From Frateuria_A sp051900415 (GTDB lineage: Bacteria; Pseudomonadota; Gammaproteobacteria; Xanthomonadales; Rhodanobacteraceae), in NCBI RefSeq assembly GCF_051900415.1, contig NZ_JBHZGL010000004.1:212622-276621 (forward strand): DNA of 64,000 nucleotides, written 5' to 3'. The position numbers were made by a program, and so were the translations under genes. Below are positions 9,423-17,841 of the stretch, piece by piece. The stretch's first letter is position 1. Each line of letters begins with the position of its first letter. The notes under the pieces are model-generated. The model worked only from the letters and a program-made list of their open reading frames with translations, had not been told where the DNA came from and did no database searches.

Positions 9423-10269
9423 CTCTGCGATACGTCAGGGCGGTGATCTGCTCGGAAATCAGGCCGATCAGAAATATGATCACAGCCGCGCTCCAAAGCA
9501 GCGTGCTTCCGTTGGTCAGGCGGCCAAAATGGAAGTACGTCCACAGGTAGTTGGCGCATCCCAGAAGAAAAAAGATCACGCTCGCCGGCGCGAACAGTTT
9601 CAACGGCGAGTACAGCGTGGCGATCTTGAAGATGATCAGCAGGAACCTCAGCCCGTCCCTCAGCGGCCGGATGTGGCTCTTGCCCACGCGTTGGGCGGCC
9701 TTGATCGGCACGTAGGCAACCGGGTAGGCGCTGCGGAAGAAGGCCATGGTGCTGGTGGTGGGGTACGAAAAGCCGTTGGGCAACAGGTACAGGAACTCGC
9801 GGAACTTCTCCGCACGCACGGCACGGAAGCCCGAGGTGAGGTCGAGCACGGCGTGGCCGGTCATGCGGGTAGCCAGCCAGTTGTAGAAGGTGTTGGCCAG
9901 GCCACGGCCCACGCCAGCCTGGCTGCCCCAGTCGCGCGCACCGATGGCCATGTCGTAGCCTTCCTGAAGCTTGGCCAGCAGGCGGTCGATATCGGCCGGG
10001 TCGTGCTGGCCGTCGCCGTCCATGAACACCAGCCATTCGCCCTTGGCTGCCCGCGCGCCACGCTTGATCGCCGCGCCATTGCCCATCGAATAGGGCGAGG
10101 ACAGGCAGTCGACCGCGTTGGCTGCGCAGATGGCCTGCGTGTCATCGGTCGAGCCGTCGTCGACCACGATGATTTCCGCGTCCGGCTGCGCGGTGCGCAG
10201 CACCGGCAGCAGACGGGCAAGCGCCGCCGCTTCGTTTTTCGCGGGCAAGATGATGCTCAGGCGTTTCAA
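9415..10269 (-). CDS. Family 2 glycosyltransferase, dolichyl/undecaprenyl-phosphate type
   Basis: The 284-residue protein has an N-terminal GT-A domain (LSIILPAKNEA, IVVDDGSTDDT, FMDGDGQHDP) and two C-terminal membrane helices (about 225-250 and 258-280), the layout of DPM1/GtrB/ArnC-like enzymes that load a sugar onto a polyprenyl phosphate. The start codon appears to be TTG at 10269, supported by a GGGGGAA stretch seven bases upstream and by the protein beginning exactly at the usual N-terminus MKRLSIILPA. It is the first gene of the reverse glycan operon. It could supply the lipid-linked sugar to the GT-C-like protein at the other end of the locus, but that link is a guess. Confidence 0.85.
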   Translation of the reverse strand: MKRLSIILPAKNEAAALARLLPVLRTAQPDAEIIVVDDGSTDDTQAICAANAVDCLSSPYSMGNGAAIKRGARAAKGEWLVFMDGDGQHDPADIDRLLAKLQEGYDMAIGARDWGSQAGVGRGLANTFYNWLATRMTGHAVLDLTSGFRAVRAEKFREFLYLLPNGFSYPTTSTMAFFRSAYPVAYVPIKAAQRVGKSHIRPLRDGLRFLLIIFKIATLYSPLKLFAPASVIFFLLGCANYLWTYFHFGRLTNGSTLLWSAAVIIFLIGLISEQITALTYRRDD

Positions 10270-10560
10270 ATCGGTTCCCCCGGGTATCGGACGATCATAA
10301 CGCGCGCTACCACGGCGAAGGCGATCCCAGCCGATACCCTGCCCGCCTGTGTGGCAGGCGCCACATTTCTCATCGGCCTCGCCGTTCGCCCGCCGTCACC
10401 GAGCCGCCGGCCGCAGACAACGGAAAATCCATCCGGCCTTTCCGTGACACGCGTGGCGGCTTCAGAACTTGCCGGACGCCCCCCTTCGCCGCCAGATGAC
10501 CGCGCCGCATTTCTGGGGTAAATTCCTTGTCAATAAGGGGGCTTAAGGCCGGAATCTATC
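10270..10560. promoter_or_regulatory. Divergent intergenic region between glycan operon and pilB
   Basis: These 291 bases separate two divergent operons and must hold both promoters. A GTGGC-N4-GCCAC dyad lies at 10351-10364. I looked for the GG-N10-GC pair of a sigma-54 promoter, common for pil genes, and saw no convincing one. A slightly AT-richer stretch (TAAATTCCTTGTCAATAAG) lies about 30-50 bases before the pilB start. Confidence 0.4.
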
Positions 10561-12285
10561 ATGTCATCCCAATTGCAACCGTCGCTCGCGGGCCTGACCG
10601 GCATGGCGCGTCGCCTGGTGTCCGAGGGCGTGCTGCCGGAGGCGGATGTCCGCAAGGCGGTCGCCGATTCGGCCCAGCAGAAAACGTCGCTGGCCGCGTG
10701 GCTGCTCGATCATGGACTGGTCGAAAGCGCCCGCCTCACCCAAGTGGCCTCCGCCGAGTTCGGCATGCCGATGATGGACGTCAGCGCAATCGCATCCGCG
10801 TCCATGCCGGTGAACCTGATCAGCGAGGCGCTGATGACAAAGCACCAGGCGCTGCCGCTGTTCAAGCGCGGCAAGCGCCTGTTCGTGGGCATCGCCGATC
10901 CGATGCAGTCGCACGCGCTGGACGAGATCAAGTTCCACTCCAACTGCATGGTCGAGCCGATCCTGGTCGAGCGCGGCCAGCTGTCGCGGGCCATCGATGG
11001 CGCGCTGGCGGCGGTGAACGCCACGATGCCCGAGATGGGCAACGACGAGTTCGATGAACTGTCGCTCGAGGCCGGAGATGAGGATGCGGCCGACAGCACC
11101 GGTATCGACGCGACCGGCGGCGACGACGCACCGGTGGTGAAGTTCGTCAACAAGATCCTGGTCGATGCGATCCGCCGTGGTGCCTCGGACATCCATTTCG
11201 AGCCATTCGAAACAAACTTCCGCGTGCGCTTGCGCATGGACGGCATGCTGCGTCCGGTCGCCAATCCGCCGATGAAGATGGCCAGCCGCATTTCCTCGCG
11301 CCTGAAGGTGATGGCCGGCCTGGACATCGCCGAGCGCCGCGTGCCCCAGGACGGCCGCATCAAGCTGAATCTGTCCAAGAGCCGCTCGATGGACTTCCGC
11401 GTGAGCACGCTGCCCACGCTGTTCGGCGAGAAGATCGTGCTGCGTATCCTGGACAGCTCCTCGGCCAAGCTTGGCATCGACAAGCTCGGCTACGAGGAAA
11501 ACCAGAAGAAGCTCTATCTGGATGCCATCCACAAGCCCTACGGCATGGTGCTGGTAACCGGCCCGACCGGCTCGGGCAAGACGGTGTCGCTGTACACCGC
11601 CCTCAACATCCTCAATACGCCCGAGCGCAACATCTCCACCGTGGAAGACCCGGTGGAAATCCGCGTCGAGGGCATCAACCAGGTCCAGCAGAACGTCAAG
11701 CGCGGCATGACCTTCGCGGCAGCCCTGCGCTCGTTCCTGCGCCAGGATCCGGACGTGATCATGGTCGGCGAAATCCGCGACCTGGAAACCGCCGAGATCG
11801 CGATCAAGGCGGCGCAGACCGGCCACATGGTGCTTTCCACCCTGCATACCAACGACGCGCCGCAGACCATCGCGCGCCTGATGAACATGGGCATCCCGCC
11901 CTACTCCATCACCTCGTCGGTAACGCTGGTGATCGCTCAGCGCCTGGCCCGTCGCCTGCATGAGTGCAAGAAGCCACAAACCCTGCCGCCGCACGTGTTG
12001 CTGGCCGCCGGCTTCAGCCAGGAAGACATCGACAACGGCCTGACGCTGTACGAGGCGGTCGGCTGCGACCACTGCAACGAAGGCTACAAGGGCCGCGTCG
12101 GCATCTACCAGGTGATGCCGATGACCGAAGACATCCAGAAGATCGTGCTGCAGGGCGGTAACGCGCTGCAGATCGGTGAGGTCGCACGCGGCATCGGCAT
12201 CAACGACCTGCGCGCGTCGGCGCTGCTCAAGGTCAAGGCCGGCGTGACCAGCCTGGCCGAGATCGACCGCGTGACGAAGGATTGA
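10561..12285 (+). CDS. pilB: PilB, type IVa pilus extension ATPase
   Basis: This 574-residue secretion ATPase powers pilus polymerisation at the cytoplasmic side of the inner membrane. It has an N-terminal MshEN/GspE_N-like domain (~residues 20-150), a central VVKFVNKILVDAIRRGASDIHFEPF region, Walker A GPTGSGKT at 334-341, the Asp box EDPVEIR, and Walker B/His boxes (MVGEIRDLETAEIA, STLHTNDA). A metal site near the C-terminus reads HECKK...GCDHC, so the first CxxC found in many PilB proteins keeps only its second cysteine. It starts the pilBCD-coaE block. Length and motifs are typical. Confidence 0.97.
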   Translation: MSSQLQPSLAGLTGMARRLVSEGVLPEADVRKAVADSAQQKTSLAAWLLDHGLVESARLTQVASAEFGMPMMDVSAIASASMPVNLISEALMTKHQALPLFKRGKRLFVGIADPMQSHALDEIKFHSNCMVEPILVERGQLSRAIDGALAAVNATMPEMGNDEFDELSLEAGDEDAADSTGIDATGGDDAPVVKFVNKILVDAIRRGASDIHFEPFETNFRVRLRMDGMLRPVANPPMKMASRISSRLKVMAGLDIAERRVPQDGRIKLNLSKSRSMDFRVSTLPTLFGEKIVLRILDSSSAKLGIDKLGYEENQKKLYLDAIHKPYGMVLVTGPTGSGKTVSLYTALNILNTPERNISTVEDPVEIRVEGINQVQQNVKRGMTFAAALRSFLRQDPDVIMVGEIRDLETAEIAIKAAQTGHMVLSTLHTNDAPQTIARLMNMGIPPYSITSSVTLVIAQRLARRLHECKKPQTLPPHVLLAAGFSQEDIDNGLTLYEAVGCDHCNEGYKGRVGIYQVMPMTEDIQKIVLQGGNALQIGEVARGIGINDLRASALLKVKAGVTSLAEIDRVTKD

Positions 12286-12473
12286 GGGAATGGCGGCACC
12301 AGGTCGCGCAAAAGCAAGTCACGCGACCCTTTGCGGCACCTATGCGGGACCCGCCGGAAAGCGCGAAGTTGCGCGGAACGGCACGAAATAGCTCGCTACA
12401 TTTGGCATAAGCTTCACCGAAGATCGCCGCCACGGGCGGCCGTCGCGGATCGAACCACCGGGGGAAATCGGGC
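12286..12473. other. Non-coding gap between pilB and pilC
   Basis: This 188-base gap lies where many Xanthomonadales carry a pilA pilin gene. I find no prepilin leader (G-F-x-x-x-E) in any frame. A seven-base stem, GGTCGCG / CGCGACC (12302-12308 with 12322-12328), could form a weak hairpin. The ATG of pilC is preceded by a good GGGGGAA ribosome-binding site, so pilC can be started independently. Confidence 0.5.
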
Positions 12474-13739
12474 ATGGCTACGGCTAACGCACTCGCGAAG
12501 AACGCGAACCTGGGCGCCCAGCGCGCCGAGGTCAACAGGATGACCATGTACGACTGGGTCGCCCTGGACAAGCGCGGCAAACGCATGTCGGGCGAAATGC
12601 CGGCGAAGAACGCTTCGCTGGTCAAGGCCGAGTTGCGCCGCCAGGGGATGAACCCGCAGACCGTACGCGAGAAAGCCAAGCCGCTGTTCGGCTCGACCGG
12701 CAGCACGGTCAAGCCTCGCGACGTGGCCATTTTCAGCCGCCAGATCGCCACCATGATGGCGTCGGGTGTGCCGATGGTGCAGTCCTTCGAGATCATCGCC
12801 GGCGGCCAGAAGAACGTCCGCTTCAAGAACATGCTCACCGATGTCAAGCAAGGCATCGAGGGGGGCGCTTCGCTGCACGAGGCGCTGGGCAAGTACCCCG
12901 TCCAGTTCGACGAGCTCTATCGCAACCTTGTGCGCGCCGGCGAATCGGCCGGTGTACTGGACACGGTGCTGGATACCGTGGCCACCTACAAGGAGCGGAT
13001 GGAGGGCATCAAGAGCAAGATCAAGAAGGCCCTGTTCTACCCGGTGATGGTCATGGCGGTGGCGCTGCTGGTCAGCATGATCCTGCTGTTGTTCGTGGTG
13101 CCGGTGTTCGAGCAGACCTTCAAGGACGCGGGCGCCGAGCTGCCTGCGCCGACCCAGATCGTCATTTCCGCATCGCAGTTCATGCAGCACTACTGGTGGG
13201 TGGTGATCGGCGTCATCGTCGGCAGCATCGTGGCCCTCGTCATGGCCAAGAAGCGTTCGGTGAAGGTCGCCCACTTCCTGGACCGTGTGATGCTCAAGCT
13301 GCCGGTGATGGGCAACATCATGCGCCAGTCGGCCATCGCCCGCTTCGCGCGCACGCTGGGCGTCACCTTCCGGGCCGGTGTGCCGTTGGTGGAGGCGCTG
13401 GACGCGGTGGCTGGCGCCACTGGCAGCATTGTCTACGGCGACGCAGTACGCCGGATGCGCGACGACATCGCGGTCGGCCACCAGTTGCAGCTGTCGATGC
13501 GCCAGACGGGCCTGTTCCCGAACATGGTGGTGCAGATGACCGCCATCGGCGAGGAATCCGGCGCGCTGGACAACATGCTGTTCAAGGTCGCGGAGTTCTA
13601 CGAGGAAGAGGTGAACACCGCGGTGGACACGCTCTCCACGCTGCTGGAGCCGATCATCATGGTGATCCTCGGCGTGCTGGTCGGCGGCATGGTCGTCTCC
13701 CTGTACCTGCCGATCTTCAAGCTGGCCGGCACGGTGTAA
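12474..13739 (+). CDS. pilC: PilC, type IVa pilus inner-membrane platform protein
   Basis: The 421-residue protein is a GspF/PilC family member with two T2SSF domains (about residues 85-205 and 285-410). Hydrophobic segments are at ~183-212, ~240-262 and ~385-417. It connects the PilB/PilT motors to the growing or shrinking pilus in the inner membrane. A short N-terminal extension rich in Ala and Asn precedes the usual YDWVALDKRGKRMSGE start. A strong terminator follows directly at 13753-13786, so pilD probably has its own promoter. Confidence 0.96.
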   Translation: MATANALAKNANLGAQRAEVNRMTMYDWVALDKRGKRMSGEMPAKNASLVKAELRRQGMNPQTVREKAKPLFGSTGSTVKPRDVAIFSRQIATMMASGVPMVQSFEIIAGGQKNVRFKNMLTDVKQGIEGGASLHEALGKYPVQFDELYRNLVRAGESAGVLDTVLDTVATYKERMEGIKSKIKKALFYPVMVMAVALLVSMILLLFVVPVFEQTFKDAGAELPAPTQIVISASQFMQHYWWVVIGVIVGSIVALVMAKKRSVKVAHFLDRVMLKLPVMGNIMRQSAIARFARTLGVTFRAGVPLVEALDAVAGATGSIVYGDAVRRMRDDIAVGHQLQLSMRQTGLFPNMVVQMTAIGEESGALDNMLFKVAEFYEEEVNTAVDTLSTLLEPIIMVILGVLVGGMVVSLYLPIFKLAGTV

Positions 13740-13752
13740 TCTTTCGGACTAC

Positions 13753-13786
13753 CAGGCCCCTCTCCCGCCGGGAGGGGGGCCTTTTT
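13753..13786 (+). terminator. Rho-independent terminator after pilC
   Basis: A G+C-rich stem AGGCCCCTC.../...GAGGGGGGCCT is followed by TTTTTC. It lies 14 bases after the pilC stop. Confidence 0.85.
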
Positions 13787-13934
13787 CGTGGTCCGTCGGA
13801 AACCGCGCAAGCTCCGGCGCCGATCGTCGGGGCCACGCGGGCGATGCTTTCCGGCGGTTGGATCAGACGTAAACAACCGCGCGCGCGACAAGCCACCCGC
13901 AGGGAACGCACCCGCGCGCGACCGCGAGGCCCAC

Positions 13935-13955
13935 GGTCGCGCACAGGTGCGCTCC
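13935..13955. repeat. Dispersed repeat, family A (GTCGCGCACAGGTGCGCTCC)
   Basis: One of at least four copies in this window of a 20-base motif with an inner GCGCAC/GTGCGC dyad; others lie near 19851, 24658 and 58621. A GCGCGCGACCGCG stretch just upstream (about 13911-13926) is partly complementary to the start of the motif. Confidence 0.6.
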
Positions 13956-13992
13956 GGCTTGCCGGGTCTCCCCATCTGACTTGAGGACGTAC

Positions 13993-14850
13993 ATGCTCGA
14001 CCTTCCGCTTTGGCTCTGGCTTGTTTTCGCCGGCGTGCTCGGCCTGTTGGTGGGCAGCTTCCTCAACGTAGTGATCCTGCGCCTGCCTGCGCGGCTGGAA
14101 GCGCAGTGGCGGCGCGAGGCGCAGGAAGAGCTGGCGCTGGACGTGGCCGACGAGCCACTGCCGCCAGGCATCGTGCGCGAGGCATCGCACTGTCCGCACT
14201 GCAAGCACCCGCTGGCCGCGGGCGACAACATTCCGCTGTTCGGCTGGCTGCTGCTGCGCGGACGCTGCCGGTATTGCCGTGAACCGATCTCCATCCAGTA
14301 CCCGCTGGTGGAGTTTCTCAGCGGCGCGCTGAGCGTGCTGGTGGTCTGGAAATTCGGGCCCGGCTGGGCCGCGCTGGCAGGACTGGTGCTCACCTGGGTG
14401 TTGATCGCCGCGGCGGGCATCGATTTCCGCACGCAATTGCTGCCTGACCAGCTCACCCTGCCCTTGCTGTGGCTGGGCCTGCTGCTGTCGTTGTTGCCGA
14501 TGTTCGTGCTGCCGGCGCCGGCGATCCTGGGCGCGGCGCTGGGGTACGTGAGCCTGTGGAGCGTCTACTGGCTGTTCAAGCTGCTCACCGGCAAGGAAGG
14601 CATGGGCTACGGCGACTTCAAGCTGCTGGCGGCACTCGGCGCGTGGATGGGGCCCGGCGCGCTGTTGCCGGTGGTGCTGCTGTCCTCTCTGGTCGGCGCC
14701 ATCGTCGGCGGCCTGCTGATTGCCCTGCGCCGGCACGAACGCGAGATGCCGATGCCGTTCGGCCCGTTCATCGCCATGGCGGGCTGGATATGGTTCGTTT
14801 TCGGCGATTCGCTGCTGCAGGGCTACTTGCACCTGACCGGATCGCGATAA
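13993..14850 (+). CDS. pilD: PilD, prepilin peptidase / N-methyltransferase
   Basis: This 285-residue inner-membrane aspartic protease cleaves and N-methylates type IV prepilins and T2SS pseudopilins. It begins with a membrane helix followed by GSFLNVVILRLP. A cytoplasmic loop carries the paired cysteines C67-x2-C70 and C92-x2-C95 of the zinc site. The catalytic aspartates are D144 (AAGIDFRT) and D208 (GYGDFKLL). The frame is open from a TTG at 13981, but ATG 13993 is chosen because GAGG at 13983-13986 is a well-placed ribosome-binding site. The stop overlaps the coaE start by one base (TAATG). Confidence 0.96.
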   Translation: MLDLPLWLWLVFAGVLGLLVGSFLNVVILRLPARLEAQWRREAQEELALDVADEPLPPGIVREASHCPHCKHPLAAGDNIPLFGWLLLRGRCRYCREPISIQYPLVEFLSGALSVLVVWKFGPGWAALAGLVLTWVLIAAAGIDFRTQLLPDQLTLPLLWLGLLLSLLPMFVLPAPAILGAALGYVSLWSVYWLFKLLTGKEGMGYGDFKLLAALGAWMGPGALLPVVLLSSLVGAIVGGLLIALRRHEREMPMPFGPFIAMAGWIWFVFGDSLLQGYLHLTGSR

Positions 14851-15473
14851 TGGTGGCGCGCGCCTACGTGGTCGGCTTGACCGGAGGCATTGCCGCCGGC
14901 AAGACCGCCGTCGCCCGCCGCTTCGAGGCCTTGGGCGTGCCGGTGCACGATGCCGACGTGGCCGCGCGTGTCGTGATCGAACCGGGCAGCGAGGGACTGG
15001 CGGCCATCGCCGACCAGTTTGGCCTGGAGGTGCTGGACGCGCAGGGAGGTCTCGACCGTGCGGCCATGCGCCGGCGCGTGTTCGCCGATGCTGCGGCCAA
15101 ACGCGCGCTCGAGGCGATCATCCACCCCCGCGTGCGCGAATGGCTGCACCAGCGCGCGCTGGCCGAAACCGCGCCCTACTGCCTGCTGGCGATCCCGCTG
15201 TTGGCCGAGAACATCGCCCACTACCGCTGGATCGACCGCATCCTTTTGGTGGACGTGCCCGAGGCAGTCCAGCTGGAACGCCTTATCGCCCGCGACGGCA
15301 TCGACCGGCCGCTCGCCGAGCAGATGCTGGCCCAGCAGGCCAGCCGCCGCGAACGGCTGGTGCTGGCAGACGACGTGATCGACAACAGCAACAGCGAGGC
15401 GGCGCTGGACGCCCATGTCCAGGCGCTGCACCGGCGATACCTGGCACTGGCCGCGCAACGTCAGGGTCGATGA
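14850..15473 (+). CDS. coaE: Dephospho-CoA kinase CoaE
   Basis: The 207-residue kinase phosphorylates the ribose 3'-OH of dephospho-CoA, the last step of CoA synthesis. GLTGGIAAGKTAVA at residues 8-21 is the Walker A loop, followed by the DADVAARVVIEPG substrate region and LLAIPLLAEN. The frame stays open upstream inside pilD, but the family start and the one-base overlap with the pilD stop (14848-14850) fix ATG 14850. coaE directly behind pilD is a conserved order in gammaproteobacteria. It converges with mutT. Confidence 0.96.
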   Translation: MVARAYVVGLTGGIAAGKTAVARRFEALGVPVHDADVAARVVIEPGSEGLAAIADQFGLEVLDAQGGLDRAAMRRRVFADAAAKRALEAIIHPRVREWLHQRALAETAPYCLLAIPLLAENIAHYRWIDRILLVDVPEAVQLERLIARDGIDRPLAEQMLAQQASRRERLVLADDVIDNSNSEAALDAHVQALHRRYLALAAQRQGR

Positions 15474-15485
15474 TCCGCCTTCGCG

Positions 15486-15887
15486 CTACAAACGCACTGG
15501 CCGTCCGGAACAAAGAGCCTTGAGGATCTCCCGGTCTGCCGGCGCCAACACGGTCGGCTGGATAGCCGGCGGCCATCGCCATTGCAGCGCCTGTCCTTCC
15601 ACCGAGCGTGGCGTCCCCTGCCATGCCGTGATTCGCCAGGCATCCAGCAGCAGGTCGCGCTCACCGTAATTCCAGCGTACCTGGATCAACGGCGCAGCGC
15701 GGTCCAGGTCAATCTCCACGCCCAGTTCCTCGCGCAATTCGCGCACCAGGCCTGCGACCGGGAATTCGCCGGGTTCAAGCTTGCCGCCGGGAAACTCCCA
15801 CATGCCGGCCAGGTGTTTCCCGGGCGGTCGCTGTGCGAGCAGCACCTGGCCGTCCGTATCGAGTAGCACGCCGGCCATCACGTGCAT
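15486..15887 (-). CDS. mutT: MutT-like NUDIX hydrolase (8-oxo-dGTP diphosphatase)
   Basis: The 133-residue protein has a complete Nudix box: GGKLEPGE, seven residues, then RELREELGV. Together with AGMWEFPGGK this is typical of MutT, which removes 8-oxo-dGTP from the nucleotide pool and so prevents A:T to C:G transversions. A TTG 15 bases upstream is in frame, but the ATG at 15887 gives the usual N-terminus (HVMAGVL). It starts 21 bases after the folA stop and is probably co-transcribed with it. Other oxidised nucleotides are possible substrates. Confidence 0.88.
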   Translation of the reverse strand: MHVMAGVLLDTDGQVLLAQRPPGKHLAGMWEFPGGKLEPGEFPVAGLVRELREELGVEIDLDRAAPLIQVRWNYGERDLLLDAWRITAWQGTPRSVEGQALQWRWPPAIQPTVLAPADREILKALCSGRPVRL

Positions 15888-15907
15888 GACAGGGAGGACC
15901 AAGGAGG

Positions 15908-16396
15908 TCAGGACTCGCGCACGTACTCGACCATGTCGAAGCTGTATTGGTGTTCGGCATCGGCCTTGTGGTGGGTGCGGGCGACTTCGGTCCAGTCGCG
16001 CAGGTGGATACCAGGGAAGAAGGTATCGGCGCCCTCCACGGCGGCACTCACCCAGGTCAGATACATGCGCCGCGCCAGCGGCAGCGCCGCCGCATAGACT
16101 TGGCCGCCGCCGATCACCATCAGGCCGGTGCCGCCGGCGCGCGCCTGGGCCTCCTCCAGCGAACGCACGGCGACCTGGCCCGGGAACGGCGCCTCATGCC
16201 GACGCGAAAGCACCAGGTTGTGCCGGTCCGGCAACGCCCGGCCGATCGCCACCGCGGTGTTGTAGCCCATCAACACGTACTTGCCGAGCGTCAGCTGCTT
16301 GAACCAGCGCAGGTCGTCCGGCAGGTGCCAGGGAAGTTGCCCCTTCCGGCCGATGGCGAAATTCTCATCCAGTGCGGCGATCAACGAAATGGACAT
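15908..16396 (-). CDS. folA: Dihydrofolate reductase FolA
   Basis: The 162-residue protein matches bacterial DHFR in length. It has SLIAALDENFAIGRKGQLPWHLPDDLRWFK with the catalytic acid in the PDD segment, YNTAVAIGRALPDR, and the NADPH-binding VIGGGQVYAAALP. It reduces dihydrofolate to tetrahydrofolate for thymidylate, purine and methionine synthesis. ATG 16396 is chosen over upstream in-frame codons because AGGAG lies seven bases before it and it starts at the family N-terminus. Confidence 0.95.
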   Translation of the reverse strand: MSISLIAALDENFAIGRKGQLPWHLPDDLRWFKQLTLGKYVLMGYNTAVAIGRALPDRHNLVLSRRHEAPFPGQVAVRSLEEAQARAGGTGLMVIGGGQVYAAALPLARRMYLTWVSAAVEGADTFFPGIHLRDWTEVARTHHKADAEHQYSFDMVEYVRES

Positions 16397-16574
16397 CGGT
16401 GCTCCTGGGCGTGTGGATGGTGCGACTGGCTCACGCGCCCCACTGGGCCGCCGGCCATGCTCGCGTCCATTGTAGCCACTCATGGAGAACCGGGAGATGC
16501 CCGGCCGTCATTTCCTCCCGCAGGAGGCGGCGCCATGACCACAGGCTGCCCGGCGGCGTCGGCCAGGGGTCTTT

Positions 16575-16647
16575 TGCAGGAGCCCGCTTGCGGGCGATGC
16601 CCTTTGCAAGTGGCCCACAAAGCATCGCCCGCACGCGGGCTCCTACA
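16575..16647. repeat. REP-like inverted repeat, family B
   Basis: Two arms, TGCAGGAGCCCGCTTGCGGG... (16575-16600) and its near complement ending ...GCGGGCTCCTACA (16622-16647), face each other across 21 bases. This resembles the BIME/REP palindromes common in Xanthomonadales and Pseudomonas. It lies in the 280-base gap before the folA promoter side, where I see no gene. Confidence 0.8.
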
Positions 16648-16676
16648 ACACCAGCCGTATCACGCCGGGTCGCCGA

Positions 16677-17717
16677 TCATTGGCGCGAGTCTTCGACGGG
16701 CGCCAGATCGGCGGCGGCGTTCCCCTCGTCGTCGTAGATCGCCACGTGCGCCACGCCATCGCCGCCGATCCATCCGCGATACATGCCGTCGGTGTTGAAC
16801 GGCATGGCGATGTGGCCCCTGGCGTCCAGCGCGATGGCGCCGCCGTTGCCGCCCATCGCCGGGATTTCCTGGTTGATCACCTCGGCCGCGGCGCGCTCCA
16901 GCGGCACGTGCATCAGCGACACACGCATGCAGATCGCATGCGCTGCCACGGTGCGGATGTAGAACTCGCCCCAGCCCGTGCCGGAGACGGCGCAGTCCGC
17001 ATTGGCGTAGGTGCCGGCGCCAATGATCGGCGAATCGCCGACCCGGCCCCAGCGCTTGTCGGTCATGCCGCCGGTGGACGTACCCGCCGCCAGATGTCCC
17101 TGGGCATCCAGCGCCACGGCGCCGACGGTGCCAAAATGCTTGGCCGTCTCCACGTCCGAATGCGGCTTGCCGTCGCGGTCTTCTTTCAATGCCCGCTGCA
17201 GTTGCTGCCAACGCTGCTCGGTACGGAAATACGACGGATCGACCAGCGTGACACCCGCCTCACGCGCGAACGCCTCGGCGCCGTCGCCCACCAGCATCAC
17301 GTGCTCGGACTTCTCCAGTACCGCGCGCGCCAGCAGAATCGGGTTCTTTACCCGGTGCACGCCGGCGACAGCGCCCGCGCGCAGCGTGTCGCCGTCCATG
17401 ATCGCCGCGTCCAGCTCGTTGCGTCCGTCATGGGTGAACACCGCACCCTTGCCTGCATTGAAGTTGGGATCGTCCTCCAGCACGGTCAGTGCCGCCGTGA
17501 CACCGTCGAGCGCCGGCTTGCCCGCCTTGAGCTGGGCATAGCCACTCTGGAGCGCACGGGCGAGCGCCGCGCGGACCTCGTTCTCCCTTGCCGGATTCAG
17601 GTCGCGTCGAACCACGCCCGAACCGCCGTGGATGACCAGGACGGGCGTGGTGGCGGCGTGGCTCATGGCGGCGATCCCCAGAGTGGTCAGGGCGGCGAAC
17701 ACGCGCAGCGGCTTCAC
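16677..17717 (-). CDS. Isoaspartyl peptidase / plant-type L-asparaginase, exported
   Basis: This 346-residue Ntn-hydrolase removes isoaspartyl residues from peptides and can hydrolyse asparagine. It has VIHGGSG near the mature N-terminus, and GTVGAVALD, where the peptide is cut autocatalytically before the nucleophile Thr. A second conserved block, GTSTGGMTDKRWGRVGD, follows. The likely start is GTG 17717 with GGAGA seven bases upstream. It gives a signal peptide (positively charged KPLR, hydrophobic core, SHA-A cleavage site), so the enzyme is probably periplasmic. Upstream codons to 17765 are in frame but poorly supported. Confidence 0.92.
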   Translation of the reverse strand: MKPLRVFAALTTLGIAAMSHAATTPVLVIHGGSGVVRRDLNPARENEVRAALARALQSGYAQLKAGKPALDGVTAALTVLEDDPNFNAGKGAVFTHDGRNELDAAIMDGDTLRAGAVAGVHRVKNPILLARAVLEKSEHVMLVGDGAEAFAREAGVTLVDPSYFRTEQRWQQLQRALKEDRDGKPHSDVETAKHFGTVGAVALDAQGHLAAGTSTGGMTDKRWGRVGDSPIIGAGTYANADCAVSGTGWGEFYIRTVAAHAICMRVSLMHVPLERAAAEVINQEIPAMGGNGGAIALDARGHIAMPFNTDGMYRGWIGGDGVAHVAIYDDEGNAAADLAPVEDSRQ

Positions 17718-17841
17718 TTGGATGTCTCCAGGCAGTAGCCACCGAGTATATCCAGCCGTCCCCACGTTCCGAGCAAGCGCGGCCGCAGGAAGCGGCCGCC
17801 TCCGTGCTGCCGCCGCACCTCAACGGCAGCACGCGGATCAC

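Noticed and set aside
8277..10521. Two long + strand frames across the epimerase and glycosyltransferase genes
   Set aside because: Both are antisense to genes with clear family motifs and have no recognisable domain.
10270..10560. Sigma-54 promoter for pilB
   Set aside because: GTGGCAGGCGCCAC is suggestive, but the required GG-N10-GC spacing is not met.
14469..14849. Upstream extension of the coaE frame
   Set aside because: It runs inside pilD in another frame and has no family match; the CoaE family starts at 14850.
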